Assembly (NCBI RefSeq): GCF_002811765.1
Contig: NZ_NPDR01000013.1
Span: 1 to 45,315 of the forward strand
DNA: 45,315 nt
Origin: Leptospira saintgironsiae
GTDB taxonomy: Bacteria > Spirochaetota > Leptospiria > Leptospirales > Leptospiraceae
Direction of reading: 5' to 3'
Shown here in pieces: positions 8,706 through 17,092 of the stretch. Below the pieces are notes generated by a model, which was not told the DNA's origin, did no database searches, and saw only the letters and a program-made list of their open reading frames with translations. Made by a program: the position numbers and the translations under genes. Position 1 is the first letter of the stretch, and the number at the start of each line of letters is the position of its first letter.

Positions 8706-11006
8706 TTATTGCAAAACGAACTCTTTGGAAGTCCCAGTGAATTTTTTGTAAGTCCAGAAAATTCCCCAGAACTGTTTTGCCAAACCATTGTATACAACTC
8801 TGTAAGTTCCAGCCTGTTGATTGCGGATCAACCAAGTGATCGTAACTTCGGATGTAGCTGAAAGATCTCCGCCAGTTCTCGCCCAATCATAAGCCGTATA
8901 CGGATTATTATCGTTTGCAACAGTAGTCCAAGAACTTCCGTTCTTTTTCTGAATTTCCAAATATGTATAAGTATTCGGATCATAATAAGAAGAAAGAGAT
9001 CCATCCAGTTTTTTATCCTGAACCACTCTTGGATGTGAACCTTGGAATTTAACTGTAACAGTATCTTTAACCCTATTATAGGAAGAATTCGAATCAGTCA
9101 GAACTTTTCCGAAATCTCCTCCATCATTCACTACGCCGTTTTGGGATAACCCAGTTTGTATAAACTGTTGGTTCGAAAGATCAGGAGGATTTGGTCCAGC
9201 TGCAGTAGAACGATTCGCAACTATATCCTTTGCTATCCGATCAAACTCTTGGATCAATGCTGCATTCGCCCAAGGGCCGTAAGCAGTAAAACCACCTTCG
9301 AAGTTCTGAGCGGAATATTCTTCACGAGTAGTCAGATACTGAGCATAAGCATTCGCCATTGCGCCTACAACTACGTTGGAGATCCCCGCCGGAGCAAGAG
9401 TTGTAGTTAACTTTGCTTTCAATCTTCTTCCTGCATTCGTAGTTACTTCGAAAGGAGAAGCCACAATCGCAGTGTTACCTATCGTGATCACTTGTAATGG
9501 AAGAACCACTGGAACAAAAGGCACCTGAGGATTCGGAAACCAGAAACTATCCACTTCTCCCACAGGAAGAAGAGTGAATTTTTCTTTATCACATGCCTCA
9601 TACTTTGTAGAACTCAATGCCAATTGAGCAAGAGGCCAGAGATATCCTAAAATCTGAGCAGCTCCACTTAAGTTGGTCAAAGAATAATTCTTTTTAACCC
9701 AGGCTCCATTCTCGAATACGAAATCATTTCGGATCTCACCTTCTTTTGCAAATTCTACAGGAGCACCTTCTTCATCTCCTGCCAAAAATCCACCACCGAT
9801 CGTGGCCACACAGGTTGTATTTCCAGTTCCTGTATCCCAAGGCATGGAGAAGGTCCCGATATAGGAAGGATCTACGGCAACTTTATTATTCCAAACCACA
9901 TGAGAATGTCTATAACCAATGTTCCCAGTAAGTGTAGTAGTAGCCGCATTATATAATTCTAATGCTCGGCTTCCTTGTTTAGTTCCATGAACAATAGGAT
10001 TTTCCAAAGCATCTAAACTTGGATCTATATCATTCGGTCTTAAGAAAGGTTTTGTTATATCAGTCGGATCAGGAGTATTCGGACTCACATCTCCCATAGG
10101 TCCCTGAGGGAATGCAGCCACAAAGCTTCCACCAAATGTGCTTTCCGCCAAATAGGAAGCGTAACCCTTATTATCTCCGTGAGCCCTACGATTTGTAATT
10201 CCTAGAGAAGTTCCGTGAACCGCAAACCAGTTCAATAACCCGATTGGAGAACCGTCAGTTCCTTCAAAACGAAGTAAACTCATAGTCTCATTTATATTCG
10301 AAGAATAATTTGCTTTGTCTAAGTTCCAAGCGTAAGCAGCAGAAGATCTGTTATTTGCAAAATTAGAAAGATTTCCAGCAGCAAATTTGATCCTTGCTTC
10401 TCTCCTATTATTATAAGCAGCCTTGATAGAATCAGCGATACCATTCACCACGATATTATAGTGAACCTTATCAAAACCGATCACTCCATTGAATAAGTTG
10501 AATAATGTGTACCAAGAAATATTAGAAGGAGCGGAATGTGTATGGGTCGCAAACAAAAGAACGTTATCATTGTTAAACGCAGATCCATAACCGTCGGCCT
10601 GTAATTTTTTAACGACGCCCATCTTTACGCTTTGGTACATATGGATCATATCGTTGGTAACAATTGCGACTCTCGCCCCGCCCGGACGTTCAATCACGAA
10701 TGTTCTGGAATAAAGCCTCATAGCCAAGCCTGACATCTGGTCACCTGGACTATTATATCCTGTGCTTGATTGCACAAAAGGTCCGGTGATATCAGCCTTT
10801 GCCGCGCCTACCAAAAATACATCCGCAGGAGTAGATGTAGGTAAAGCGAGACTATTTAGAATAGGATTAGAGCTAGATTCTTTTACTCCATTAGAAGAAA
10901 CGGCCAGTTCTAATAATTTATCGTCGTCTGACTTCTGATCACAACCGGTAAGGATGAATATCAGAGCCAATGCCAAGGTTAAAATTTTCGTTTGTTTGTT
11001 TTTCAT
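8706..11006 (-). CDS. Neutral/alkaline ceramidase family lipoprotein
   Basis: A lipoprotein of about 766 residues: the signal peptide ends LTGC, with the lipidated cysteine at residue 22. The DITGPF segment opens the ceramidase domain. ATHTHSAP carries zinc-binding histidines, and GPMGDVSPN corresponds to the family's conserved GDVSPN motif that carries the active serine. An immunoglobulin-like C-terminal domain (about 640-766) matches the usual family layout. The family cleaves ceramide into sphingosine and fatty acid; related esters are possible substrates. Leptospires are not known to me to make sphingolipids, so an external lipid is likelier. The ATG at 11006, preceded by an AAGGG site, is preferred to a GTG at 11021. 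Confidence 0.9.
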   Translation of the reverse strand: MKNKQTKILTLALALIFILTGCDQKSDDDKLLELAVSSNGVKESSSNPILNSLALPTSTPADVFLVGAAKADITGPFVQSSTGYNSPGDQMSGLAMRLYSRTFVIERPGGARVAIVTNDMIHMYQSVKMGVVKKLQADGYGSAFNNDNVLLFATHTHSAPSNISWYTLFNLFNGVIGFDKVHYNIVVNGIADSIKAAYNNRREARIKFAAGNLSNFANNRSSAAYAWNLDKANYSSNINETMSLLRFEGTDGSPIGLLNWFAVHGTSLGITNRRAHGDNKGYASYLAESTFGGSFVAAFPQGPMGDVSPNTPDPTDITKPFLRPNDIDPSLDALENPIVHGTKQGSRALELYNAATTTLTGNIGYRHSHVVWNNKVAVDPSYIGTFSMPWDTGTGNTTCVATIGGGFLAGDEEGAPVEFAKEGEIRNDFVFENGAWVKKNYSLTNLSGAAQILGYLWPLAQLALSSTKYEACDKEKFTLLPVGEVDSFWFPNPQVPFVPVVLPLQVITIGNTAIVASPFEVTTNAGRRLKAKLTTTLAPAGISNVVVGAMANAYAQYLTTREEYSAQNFEGGFTAYGPWANAALIQEFDRIAKDIVANRSTAAGPNPPDLSNQQFIQTGLSQNGVVNDGGDFGKVLTDSNSSYNRVKDTVTVKFQGSHPRVVQDKKLDGSLSSYYDPNTYTYLEIQKKNGSSWTTVANDNNPYTAYDWARTGGDLSATSEVTITWLIRNQQAGTYRVVYNGLAKQFWGIFWTYKKFTGTSKEFVLQ

Positions 11007-11092
11007 TTCCCTTGCCTCCACAGTTCACAAAGTGGGTTAACCGAAATTTAAGGAAGGTCAAACGATTTTTAAAAAAGATGTAAGTAAGCGCG

Positions 11093-11138
11093 TACGTTCG
11101 AAAAAAACATTATAAGTTTTTAATTTATTTCGAACGTA
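11093..11138. repeat. 11-bp inverted repeat
   Basis: TACGTTCGAAA (11093-11103) and TTTCGAACGTA (11128-11138) are perfect inverted copies separated by 24 AT-rich bases. They lie in the 200-base gap upstream of the ceramidase-family gene. This could be a two-site operator or a long weak hairpin ending the upstream hotdog gene. Confidence 0.55.
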
Positions 11139-11207
11139 GCAGCATCACTCATTAGAGAATTTTATAATTAAAATATAAGTGATCGGTACATCGATGTAAG
11201 TGGAGTT

Positions 11208-11639
11208 CTATTTCTTAGCGATAAACCAATCAAAGCTGAAACTTGCTACATTCGCTTGAGTCTCATCAAAAAGTTCCACTCCAACAGTTAGCCCTGCTCT
11301 TCCCTTTTTTTCAAGCTGAGCCATGAACGCGGACCATTCCTGTTCATCGATAACTCCTCTGGAGACAACTCTTCCCTGGGCTGGCTTTTTATATTTTACT
11401 TCGGACTTACGAACTACAGGAATAATTTCGAAAGGTAGAGAAGCTACTTTAGAAAGTAAATATTCTCCTCCACTTCCTTCTGCGAGAGCAAATAACGCCG
11501 CAGCATGGCCTGAGCCTACATGGTTTTTATAGATAGGTTTGTCTTCCATGACTAAGAGAGCATCCTCTCCTTGTTTAGGTCTGGAAAGTTGGATATGTAC
11601 ATTGAATGGTATGGATAAAACGTCGAATTTCTCTGTCAT
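11208..11639 (-). CDS. DUF4442/hotdog-fold protein (PaaI-like)
   Basis: A small cytoplasmic protein of 143 residues with the layout of the DUF4442 hotdog family: beta strand, a long helix after NHVGSGHAAALFALAE (about residues 39-56), and an antiparallel sheet. Relatives include acyl-CoA thioesterases of the PaaI type, but the acidic catalytic residue is not certain here: E54 of the central helix is the best candidate. Activity on acyl-CoA is an inference from fold. It is single, with gaps on both sides. Confidence 0.75.
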   Translation of the reverse strand: MTEKFDVLSIPFNVHIQLSRPKQGEDALLVMEDKPIYKNHVGSGHAAALFALAEGSGGEYLLSKVASLPFEIIPVVRKSEVKYKKPAQGRVVSRGVIDEQEWSAFMAQLEKKGRAGLTVGVELFDETQANVASFSFDWFIAKK

Positions 11640-11710
11640 ATACCTAGTTAGGAATTTTGTTCGTTTTATATCAAATCGAAAAGAACATAGAATATCGATT
11701 TATTCTTAGA

Positions 11711-11727
11711 TTCGTTTGTAAAACGAA
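11711..11727 (-). terminator. Hairpin downstream of the sigma-54 activator gene
   Basis: TTCGTTT and AAACGAA form a 7-bp stem around GTA, nine bases after the activator stop on the minus strand. The T-run after it is poor, so termination there is probable only from position. Confidence 0.4.
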
Positions 11728-11735
11728 CTTTTGAG

Positions 11736-14054
11736 TTATTCCATATCCAGCATTTTCATTTGGTATTGTAATTTTCCTCTGGAAATTTTCAAAAGCCTGG
11801 CTGCTTCAGATTTGTTTCCTTTACATTTCTGTAATGCTGTTTCAATCAATCTTCTGGAATACATAGAGACCAAAGGTTCAAACCCTGCTGCATAAGACCC
11901 GTTCGCAATCGGAACTTCTCCGATATCTTCTCTGCTGGAATTTTTGAGCTCTAATAACTCAGGAGGAAGGTCCGAAATTTTGATATGGTCCCCTTTTAGA
12001 TCGGCAAGAGTTCTGATAATACAATTCTCCAATTCTCGTATATTTCCTGACCAAGGAAATTCTAAGAAAAGATCCATAACTTCTTCGCTTATATTGGGTT
12101 TATCCAGTTCCATTTGTTTAGAATAATGTTCTACAAATCGATTCGCAAGAAATGGAATGTCTGATCTTCTTTCTCTCAAAGGTGGGATCCCAATCTCGAA
12201 TACATTGATCCTATAATATAGATCTTCTCTAAAAGTCCCTTTTGCTACCATGGATCTTAGGTTTCTATGAGTAGCGAAGATCGCCCTACATTCTGCCTTA
12301 AGTTCGGAGCGGCCACCCACTTGTTTGTATTTACGTTCTTGCAATAATCTTAATATTTTGGGTTGGATCTCGATAGGCATCTCACCCACCTCGTCGAAGA
12401 ATAAAGTTCCTCCGCTTGCTTCTGCGACAAGACCTGCGTAATCAGATTTTGCATCAGTAAATGCACCTTTTGCGTATCCGAAAATTTGACTTTCCCAAAG
12501 ATTTGCCGGGACTGCAGCACAGTTGATCGGCACAAATGGACTATCTTTTCCTTTTCCCAATTCATGAAGAAGCCCGGCAATGATCTCTTTTCCGGTGCCT
12601 GTTTCGCCTGTAATCAATACAGGTTGTTCTCTTCCTGAAATTCTTTCTACTCGATCCACTACTGCCTGCATACTTCTGGAGGCATATATTAAGGTTTTAT
12701 TAGATAATACTCTTTCTTGAGGAACAGCATCATAGATGGAATCTCTTTCTAAAATAGTTCTTTCTAGATTAGAAGTGTATTGTTGTAGCTCCTGCCTTGC
12801 TTCTCGAATGGAACGAACCATCGCGTTGAATGCTTGTGTTAATAATCCGATCTCATCTTTATTGCGGACCTCAACTTCGACAGAAAGTTCTCCTCCTTCT
12901 ACCCTATCCAAGCCTTTCAATAGAGCAAATAGTGGATTTAAGATGGAAATCTTCATGAAGAGCAAAAATCCAAAGATCAGTACGCATAATACTACAAAAA
13001 GTCGGATCGCCCAATCCAAAACATATCCGTGGACAAAACTCCTGTATGAAGAATATTCCAGACCCATCTCGGTATTAGTTACAAAATTCTGATATACTAT
13101 GACTGGTTTTCCGGAAGAAGTTAAAATGAAAGAGCGAATCCCAAGAACTGCAGCGCTCAAATCCGATTTAGAAGTATTCTCCCCAATTTTAGAGAGAAAA
13201 ACAGAATCTTTAGGAGGAGATATTAGTTTCGCATTTTGTAATACATTAGTTTGAATACTATCATATTCATTTTCTATCGCCTTACTCAATCCACCAGACA
13301 TTACCTGAGTCACCGATAGCGCCATTGCCAGAACTATCGTTAAGATCCTAACAGTGAGAGAAGTTCTATGTCCGCCGTAACTTACGAAAAATATATGGAA
13401 TACAAAAAATCCTGAAATAACAGAGATCGCTAATGCATTCACAAATACTTCTGCACTTACTTGCCCTAATCTGAACAAAGTAAGATAGATTGTAGGTATC
13501 AAAAAATTTAAGAAGAAGGAGCCTAAAATCCCAGCAAGAGCGATCCTTTTCTGGTCTTTATTCTTTAAGATTTGAACTATCGCAATCCCGATCACACTCA
13601 AAACAAAAAACAAAGAAAAGATCGCGACTACTCTTCCAGGAAAAGTAGCAGTTAGATCCCAGTATTGTCCGTTAAATCTAAAAGTTTTAACTGCATCTTT
13701 TGTTTCCAATACAAACCAGAGAGAAATACATGCAGCAATCCCCAGTTGGATCTTAAAAAGATAAGCTGAAACTTTAGGAAAAAGTACGGATGGAAACTTT
13801 AGAAAAAATCTTTGGAAAAAAACTGCAGCGAATAACGCAGCAGAAACAGTGATCCATCTATGTAATGCGCCTCTCGGATCTGTTTCGATGGAAGCATAAA
13901 CACATGCAGAATATAAGATGACCAAACATAAAAAAGAGAGCATTAACTCTCTGATCCCTGAGATCTTATTTTTTACACTCAGACAATACACTACTCCTAA
14001 AATACATAGCAGTACTGCGATTAAAAAGGAAAGGGTCAGAAATTGGAGATACAT
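11736..14054 (-). CDS. Membrane-bound sigma-54-dependent activator with HAMP domain
   Basis: About 772 residues. Eight hydrophobic helices lie between residues 4 and 252, then an extracytoplasmic loop of about 85 residues, a ninth helix (about 347-367), a HAMP domain (about 367-419) and a short coiled coil. The AAA+ domain follows with Walker A GETGTGKE (483-490), the sigma-54 contact loop GAFTDA (530-535, usually GAFTGA) and Walker B GGTLFFDEVGE (548-558). A Fis-type helix-turn-helix ends the protein (about 732-770). It should open sigma-54 promoters in response to a signal at the membrane or outside, with no response-regulator receiver domain. The first 420 residues are paralogous to the PP2C protein at 18503. 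I chose the ATG at 14054, not 14108, because it matches that paralogue's start and leaves a terminator-like hairpin outside the gene. Confidence 0.9.
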   Translation of the reverse strand: MYLQFLTLSFLIAVLLCILGVVYCLSVKNKISGIRELMLSFLCLVILYSACVYASIETDPRGALHRWITVSAALFAAVFFQRFFLKFPSVLFPKVSAYLFKIQLGIAACISLWFVLETKDAVKTFRFNGQYWDLTATFPGRVVAIFSLFFVLSVIGIAIVQILKNKDQKRIALAGILGSFFLNFLIPTIYLTLFRLGQVSAEVFVNALAISVISGFFVFHIFFVSYGGHRTSLTVRILTIVLAMALSVTQVMSGGLSKAIENEYDSIQTNVLQNAKLISPPKDSVFLSKIGENTSKSDLSAAVLGIRSFILTSSGKPVIVYQNFVTNTEMGLEYSSYRSFVHGYVLDWAIRLFVVLCVLIFGFLLFMKISILNPLFALLKGLDRVEGGELSVEVEVRNKDEIGLLTQAFNAMVRSIREARQELQQYTSNLERTILERDSIYDAVPQERVLSNKTLIYASRSMQAVVDRVERISGREQPVLITGETGTGKEIIAGLLHELGKGKDSPFVPINCAAVPANLWESQIFGYAKGAFTDAKSDYAGLVAEASGGTLFFDEVGEMPIEIQPKILRLLQERKYKQVGGRSELKAECRAIFATHRNLRSMVAKGTFREDLYYRINVFEIGIPPLRERRSDIPFLANRFVEHYSKQMELDKPNISEEVMDLFLEFPWSGNIRELENCIIRTLADLKGDHIKISDLPPELLELKNSSREDIGEVPIANGSYAAGFEPLVSMYSRRLIETALQKCKGNKSEAARLLKISRGKLQYQMKMLDME

Positions 14055-14072
14055 GAAATAAAAGCGGAGTTT

Positions 14073-14099
14073 AAAAAGACCATTCCGAAACGGAAGGTC
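14073..14099 (-). terminator. Terminator or attenuator between DUF3089 and activator genes
   Basis: On the minus strand GACC-TTCCG, loop TTT, CGGAA-T-GGTC (one bulged T) is followed directly by CTTTTT. It lies 55 bases after the DUF3089 stop and just before the chosen activator start. Partial read-through would link the activator to the sigma-54 promoter at 15264-15280. Confidence 0.65.
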
Positions 14100-14153
14100 A
14101 AGCGACATTTCGATTTTATTGAAGCAAGTCGAAACGCCGCTTAAGTGATATTT

Positions 14154-15203
14154 CTAACGTTTTCCTTTTTTATTAAAATATTCTTCTAATCTTTCTTTTA
14201 CGTTTTCTCTGATATCTAAATAGAAGAGTCCATAATCCGAAATATGATAATTTTTCTTATTCCCTCTTCTAGATTCATAATTCTGATTGGAAGGTAGATC
14301 TACCCAAAGCATCTCACCTTCACATTTTGTTCTAACATAGGACTTGTCCAATTCGGAAAACTGGATACCAACTCCACCCTTATGCTCTTCCTTAGGAGTT
14401 TCAGGACTGTTTTGAGTCCAGTTTACTGGATTCACGCAAACTCCTCCTACATATCTTTCTGGAGGAAGTGCAAAATCAGAAAGTTGAGAACCCCATTTTT
14501 TGGAATTCCAACTGATATAACATCCTAGGTCTTTGGAGTTCTTACATACTTTTAGATTTTTAAATTCAGAAGAATGTACTGCCCAGCCAGGGAGATATGC
14601 CGCAACAAAGTTCGGGACCTTCTTCATATCCAAATATTCTTTTAGTACATGAATAAGCATCATAGAACCTTGGCTATGGCCCGCGATAAAAAACGGTCTT
14701 CCTTGGTTATAATGTTTTATGTAATGATCAAATGCAGATAGAACATCTTTTTTTGCAATCTCGAACGCCTTCTCTCCATTTCCAGAATCATCAATAAAAG
14801 AATATAATGCGGCCTGCCTGTATCTAGGTGCATAAACTTTTGCAGATTCATTAAAAACAGATGCCTGCATTTTTAAGGGAGAAAGTCCGTAAACGATCAG
14901 ACTACTTCCTATCTCTGCATTCCACCTTTCTGCTTTAATAAAAGTTGTAGGATGAACGAAGAATACGTCTGCCCTCGCAATATTCTGCCCATCTTTAAAA
15001 CCGGAAATTGCAGGAACTTCATCTGGATCATCCCTTAATTCAGGAAGAGCTGCCCAAGATTCTTTTTTAGAATAATCAGGAGAAGTGGGAACATTCTCCT
15101 GCGTAAAAGGACCAGAAGGTTTAATCAAATACAGAAAGATCGAAGTACAGTTTGAAAATAAAAATCCCCAAAACAATATAGAAGAATATAAGAAAAGTCT
15201 CAT
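14154..15203 (-). CDS. DUF3089 alpha/beta hydrolase lipoprotein
   Basis: A 349-residue protein with a lipoprotein signal ending FSNC (Cys19). The segment ADVFFVHPTTF near residue 79 and the nucleophile elbow GHSQG (Ser177) followed by SMMLIHVL are typical of DUF3089, a family in the alpha/beta hydrolase clan. A late aspartate and the HISDYG histidine near residue 325 could complete a triad. It is probably an envelope-bound esterase or lipase of unknown substrate. A near-perfect sigma-54 promoter lies about 60 bases upstream. The gene is divergent from the secreted esterase at 15554 and is followed on the same strand by the sigma-54 activator. Confidence 0.85.
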   Translation of the reverse strand: MRLFLYSSILFWGFLFSNCTSIFLYLIKPSGPFTQENVPTSPDYSKKESWAALPELRDDPDEVPAISGFKDGQNIARADVFFVHPTTFIKAERWNAEIGSSLIVYGLSPLKMQASVFNESAKVYAPRYRQAALYSFIDDSGNGEKAFEIAKKDVLSAFDHYIKHYNQGRPFFIAGHSQGSMMLIHVLKEYLDMKKVPNFVAAYLPGWAVHSSEFKNLKVCKNSKDLGCYISWNSKKWGSQLSDFALPPERYVGGVCVNPVNWTQNSPETPKEEHKGGVGIQFSELDKSYVRTKCEGEMLWVDLPSNQNYESRRGNKKNYHISDYGLFYLDIRENVKERLEEYFNKKGKR

Positions 15204-15263
15204 ACGTTAGAAATCCTCCTCTTTCCCTCTGATTTTATTTTGGGAAAGATAGCAGAAGATATA

Positions 15264-15280
15264 AAGCAATATCCGTGCCG
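15264..15280 (-). promoter_or_regulatory. Sigma-54 promoter for the DUF3089 gene
   Basis: On the minus strand CGGCACGGATATTGCTT: GG at 15279-15278 and GC at 15267-15266 are separated by exactly 10 bases. Against the consensus TGGCACG-N4-TTGCT only the first T differs. Transcription should begin near 15254, about 50 bases before the ATG. Confidence 0.85.
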
Positions 15281-15352
15281 AGTGGAGAAGGTTCCAAACT
15301 TTCAATCATTCGCATATAACAGCGATTCTACTAGTTTGGCGGAATAAAAATC

Positions 15353-15398
15353 GATTGAAATCAATCAATTGTCCATTTTCAGCGATTGAAACTGATCA
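15353..15398. promoter_or_regulatory. Candidate activator sites A1 and A2
   Basis: GATTGAAATCAATCA (15353-15367) and GATTGAAACTGATCA (15384-15398) are direct repeats with starts 31 bases apart, about three helical turns. A1 is also nearly palindromic (GATTGA-AA-TCAATC). They lie about 75-120 bases from the minus-strand -24 element and 95-140 bases from the plus-strand one, the usual range for an upstream activating sequence of a sigma-54 activator. Binding by the activator at 11736 is inferred. Confidence 0.6.
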
Positions 15399-15491
15399 TC
15401 CAAATTTTTTTAGAATAACGATTCAGCGAATACTTTCAAAATTTTGAATCCATTTTGTAGAACATATGCTATGCAAAACATTTTTTGCGTT

Positions 15492-15508
15492 AGGCACAGG
15501 TCTTGCTT
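15492..15508 (+). promoter_or_regulatory. Sigma-54 promoter for the secreted esterase
   Basis: AGGCACAGGTCTTGCTT: GG at 15493-15494 and GC at 15505-15506, 10 bases between. It departs from the consensus only at the leading T and at one G. The predicted start of transcription is near 15518, about 36 bases before the ATG. Confidence 0.82.
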
Positions 15509-15553
15509 TAGGAAGCATACCGGCCGAATGAATTCGGTTCGGGGAGGAAAAAA

Positions 15554-16375
15554 ATGCTGAAGAGAATCACGATGTTAATGCCTATACTGATCGGCGCTCT
15601 GCTATTTACAGGAGCTGAAGAAGTAGATGCTGCTCGTTGTAAAACAACCGGTCTCTTGATTAAGACGACTAGTTGCTCTTACTCTACAAAAAAAATCGAA
15701 GCTAGACCAGGGATATTTAGGGATGTAAGATACCAAGTACCTGAAGGAACTGCTCCTGCTGGCGGATGGCCAGTCGTAGTGATGTACCAAGGATCTTTCT
15801 TTACGGTACAATTCTCCCGTACTCAAGGAGAACCGTTCGGTGGATATTACGAAGTAAAAGTCATCGAGAAGATGTTAGATAATGGATTCGCAGTGATCGC
15901 TCCGGACGCGGGATTGGATCTTTTCTGGGAAACCAATTTACCTACGATCTATGAACTGACAGCAGATTACATTTTCTTAAATAATCTATTCGCTGCTATC
16001 CGTAATGGAAGTTTTGGTCCTATCAATTCGAATAAAAAATTCGCAACAGGTATTTCCAGCGGAGGATACAACACAAGCCGTATGGCAGTATCTTTCCCGG
16101 GAGAATTCAAAGCGCTGGCGATCCAATCCGGCTCTTATGCTACTTGTAGCGGAACGATCTGTATTGTTCCAACTCTTCCTTCTAATCATCCGCCTACATT
16201 CTTTATGCACGGATTCTTGGATGCAGTCGTTCCTTGGTGGACCATGGATTTGTATTATGACAAACTCAGATCCCAAGGAATTCCTACGGACAGATATACG
16301 GATTACCTAGCTGGACATGAATGGGTATCCGCATCCGCAGGAAAAATATATTCTTGGTTTAACCAATACCGTTAA
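15554..16375 (+). CDS. Secreted PHB-depolymerase-like esterase
   Basis: A 273-residue exported alpha/beta hydrolase. The signal peptide ends near EVDA (residue 26). The fold shows an early WPVVVMYQGS oxyanion strand, the nucleophile elbow GISSG with Ser168, an acid in HGFLDAVVP (Asp223) and the last-strand histidine in AGHEW (His255): a complete triad in the right order. This arrangement resembles the poly(3-hydroxybutyrate) depolymerase and feruloyl-esterase-like family. Four cysteines (29, 41, 198 and 203) may form disulphides, as expected outside the cytoplasm. The ATG is preceded by a strong GGGGAGG site. It sits behind a sigma-54 promoter and ahead of a strong terminator, so it is mainly a single-gene transcript. 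The natural substrate is unknown. Confidence 0.85.
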   Translation: MLKRITMLMPILIGALLFTGAEEVDAARCKTTGLLIKTTSCSYSTKKIEARPGIFRDVRYQVPEGTAPAGGWPVVVMYQGSFFTVQFSRTQGEPFGGYYEVKVIEKMLDNGFAVIAPDAGLDLFWETNLPTIYELTADYIFLNNLFAAIRNGSFGPINSNKKFATGISSGGYNTSRMAVSFPGEFKALAIQSGSYATCSGTICIVPTLPSNHPPTFFMHGFLDAVVPWWTMDLYYDKLRSQGIPTDRYTDYLAGHEWVSASAGKIYSWFNQYR

Positions 16376-16389
16376 GTAAATTCCAACTC

Positions 16390-16421
16390 GAATCCGGTGT
16401 TCCCCGCCGGATTCTTTTTTT
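16390..16421 (+). terminator. Rho-independent terminator after the esterase
   Basis: GAATCCGG and CCGGATTC pair as an 8-bp stem around a 9-base loop, followed by seven Ts. It lies 14 bases after the stop codon. Confidence 0.92.
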
Positions 16422-16431
16422 AGGAAAAAGT

Positions 16432-17019
16432 ATGAGATCATTATCTAAATTCCGAATTCCAATCTTCTTATCTCTTTTCATTGTAATAATACTTTGCCTT
16501 TATTTTATATTTTCCGGATCTGATCCTAAAAACACCTCTAGTTCGAAAACTCCCGAGTCCTCAGAAGAACAGTTCAGCTTTACAGAAACAACCACCAATG
16601 ACCCTAATTTTACTGAAGAAGCTCCCGAAAGTGATCTGGATAAAAATTTTACGGACTCTTTTGTATTAATCGAATTAGTCGGTTTTCCCTTTTTATCTAA
16701 GACCCGAGAGATTTTTGAAAACTTAGGTGAGAATATTTTCAGCCCAGATCTAAACCAAACCGAGAAGACAAAATCTTTTCATGAAAAACTAGAATATTTA
16801 GAGAACAAAAAATCTTTTACAGGCCTAAACAATTTCGAAGAAGAAGAATATCTTATATTGCAGTTGAGAAAAAAAAAGGATCTTCGAGAGATCCTATACA
16901 AAACATTCGAAAAGCTTAAAGAAGAACTTTCTGAGACCCGGAGAAAAGAATTCCGAATGGAACTGGAATCTTTAGATCGGTCGATCTCCGAACTTTCTCA
17001 AAAATCCGGAAATCATTAG
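16432..17019 (+). CDS. Membrane-anchored protein with helical C-terminal region
   Basis: A 195-residue protein of unknown function. One membrane helix lies at about residues 9-29. A low-complexity region rich in Ser, Thr, Glu and Pro follows (about 31-72), then a charged, probably coiled-coil region (about 125-190) rich in Glu, Lys and Leu. There is no lipobox, so it should be anchored with its bulk in the periplasm. AGGAAAAAG before the ATG is a good ribosome site. It lies between two strong terminators, so it is either a separate transcript or read through from the esterase promoter. I do not recognise the family. Confidence 0.7.
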   Translation: MRSLSKFRIPIFLSLFIVIILCLYFIFSGSDPKNTSSSKTPESSEEQFSFTETTTNDPNFTEEAPESDLDKNFTDSFVLIELVGFPFLSKTREIFENLGENIFSPDLNQTEKTKSFHEKLEYLENKKSFTGLNNFEEEEYLILQLRKKKDLREILYKTFEKLKEELSETRRKEFRMELESLDRSISELSQKSGNH

Positions 17020-17035
17020 TCTTATTTACGCATTA

Positions 17036-17061
17036 GGCCGATCATTTCGATCGACCTTTTT
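17036..17061 (+). terminator. Rho-independent terminator after the 16432 gene
   Basis: GGCCGATC and GATCGACC pair with one mismatch around a 5-base loop, followed by five Ts. It lies 17 bases after the stop and ahead of the convergent barrel gene. Confidence 0.8.
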
Positions 17062-17092
17062 ACTTTCTATTTTCCTATCCGATATATCCTTT

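Larger units (their letters stand above)
15204..15553. other. Divergent regulatory region A
   Basis: A 350-base gap between the DUF3089 and esterase genes with no ORF worth calling. It holds two outward-facing sigma-54 promoters, two GATTGAAA-type repeats near its centre, and otherwise AT-rich DNA suitable for bending. The distance between the two -24 GG pairs is 214 bases, identical to region B at 18170-18502. Confidence 0.8.
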
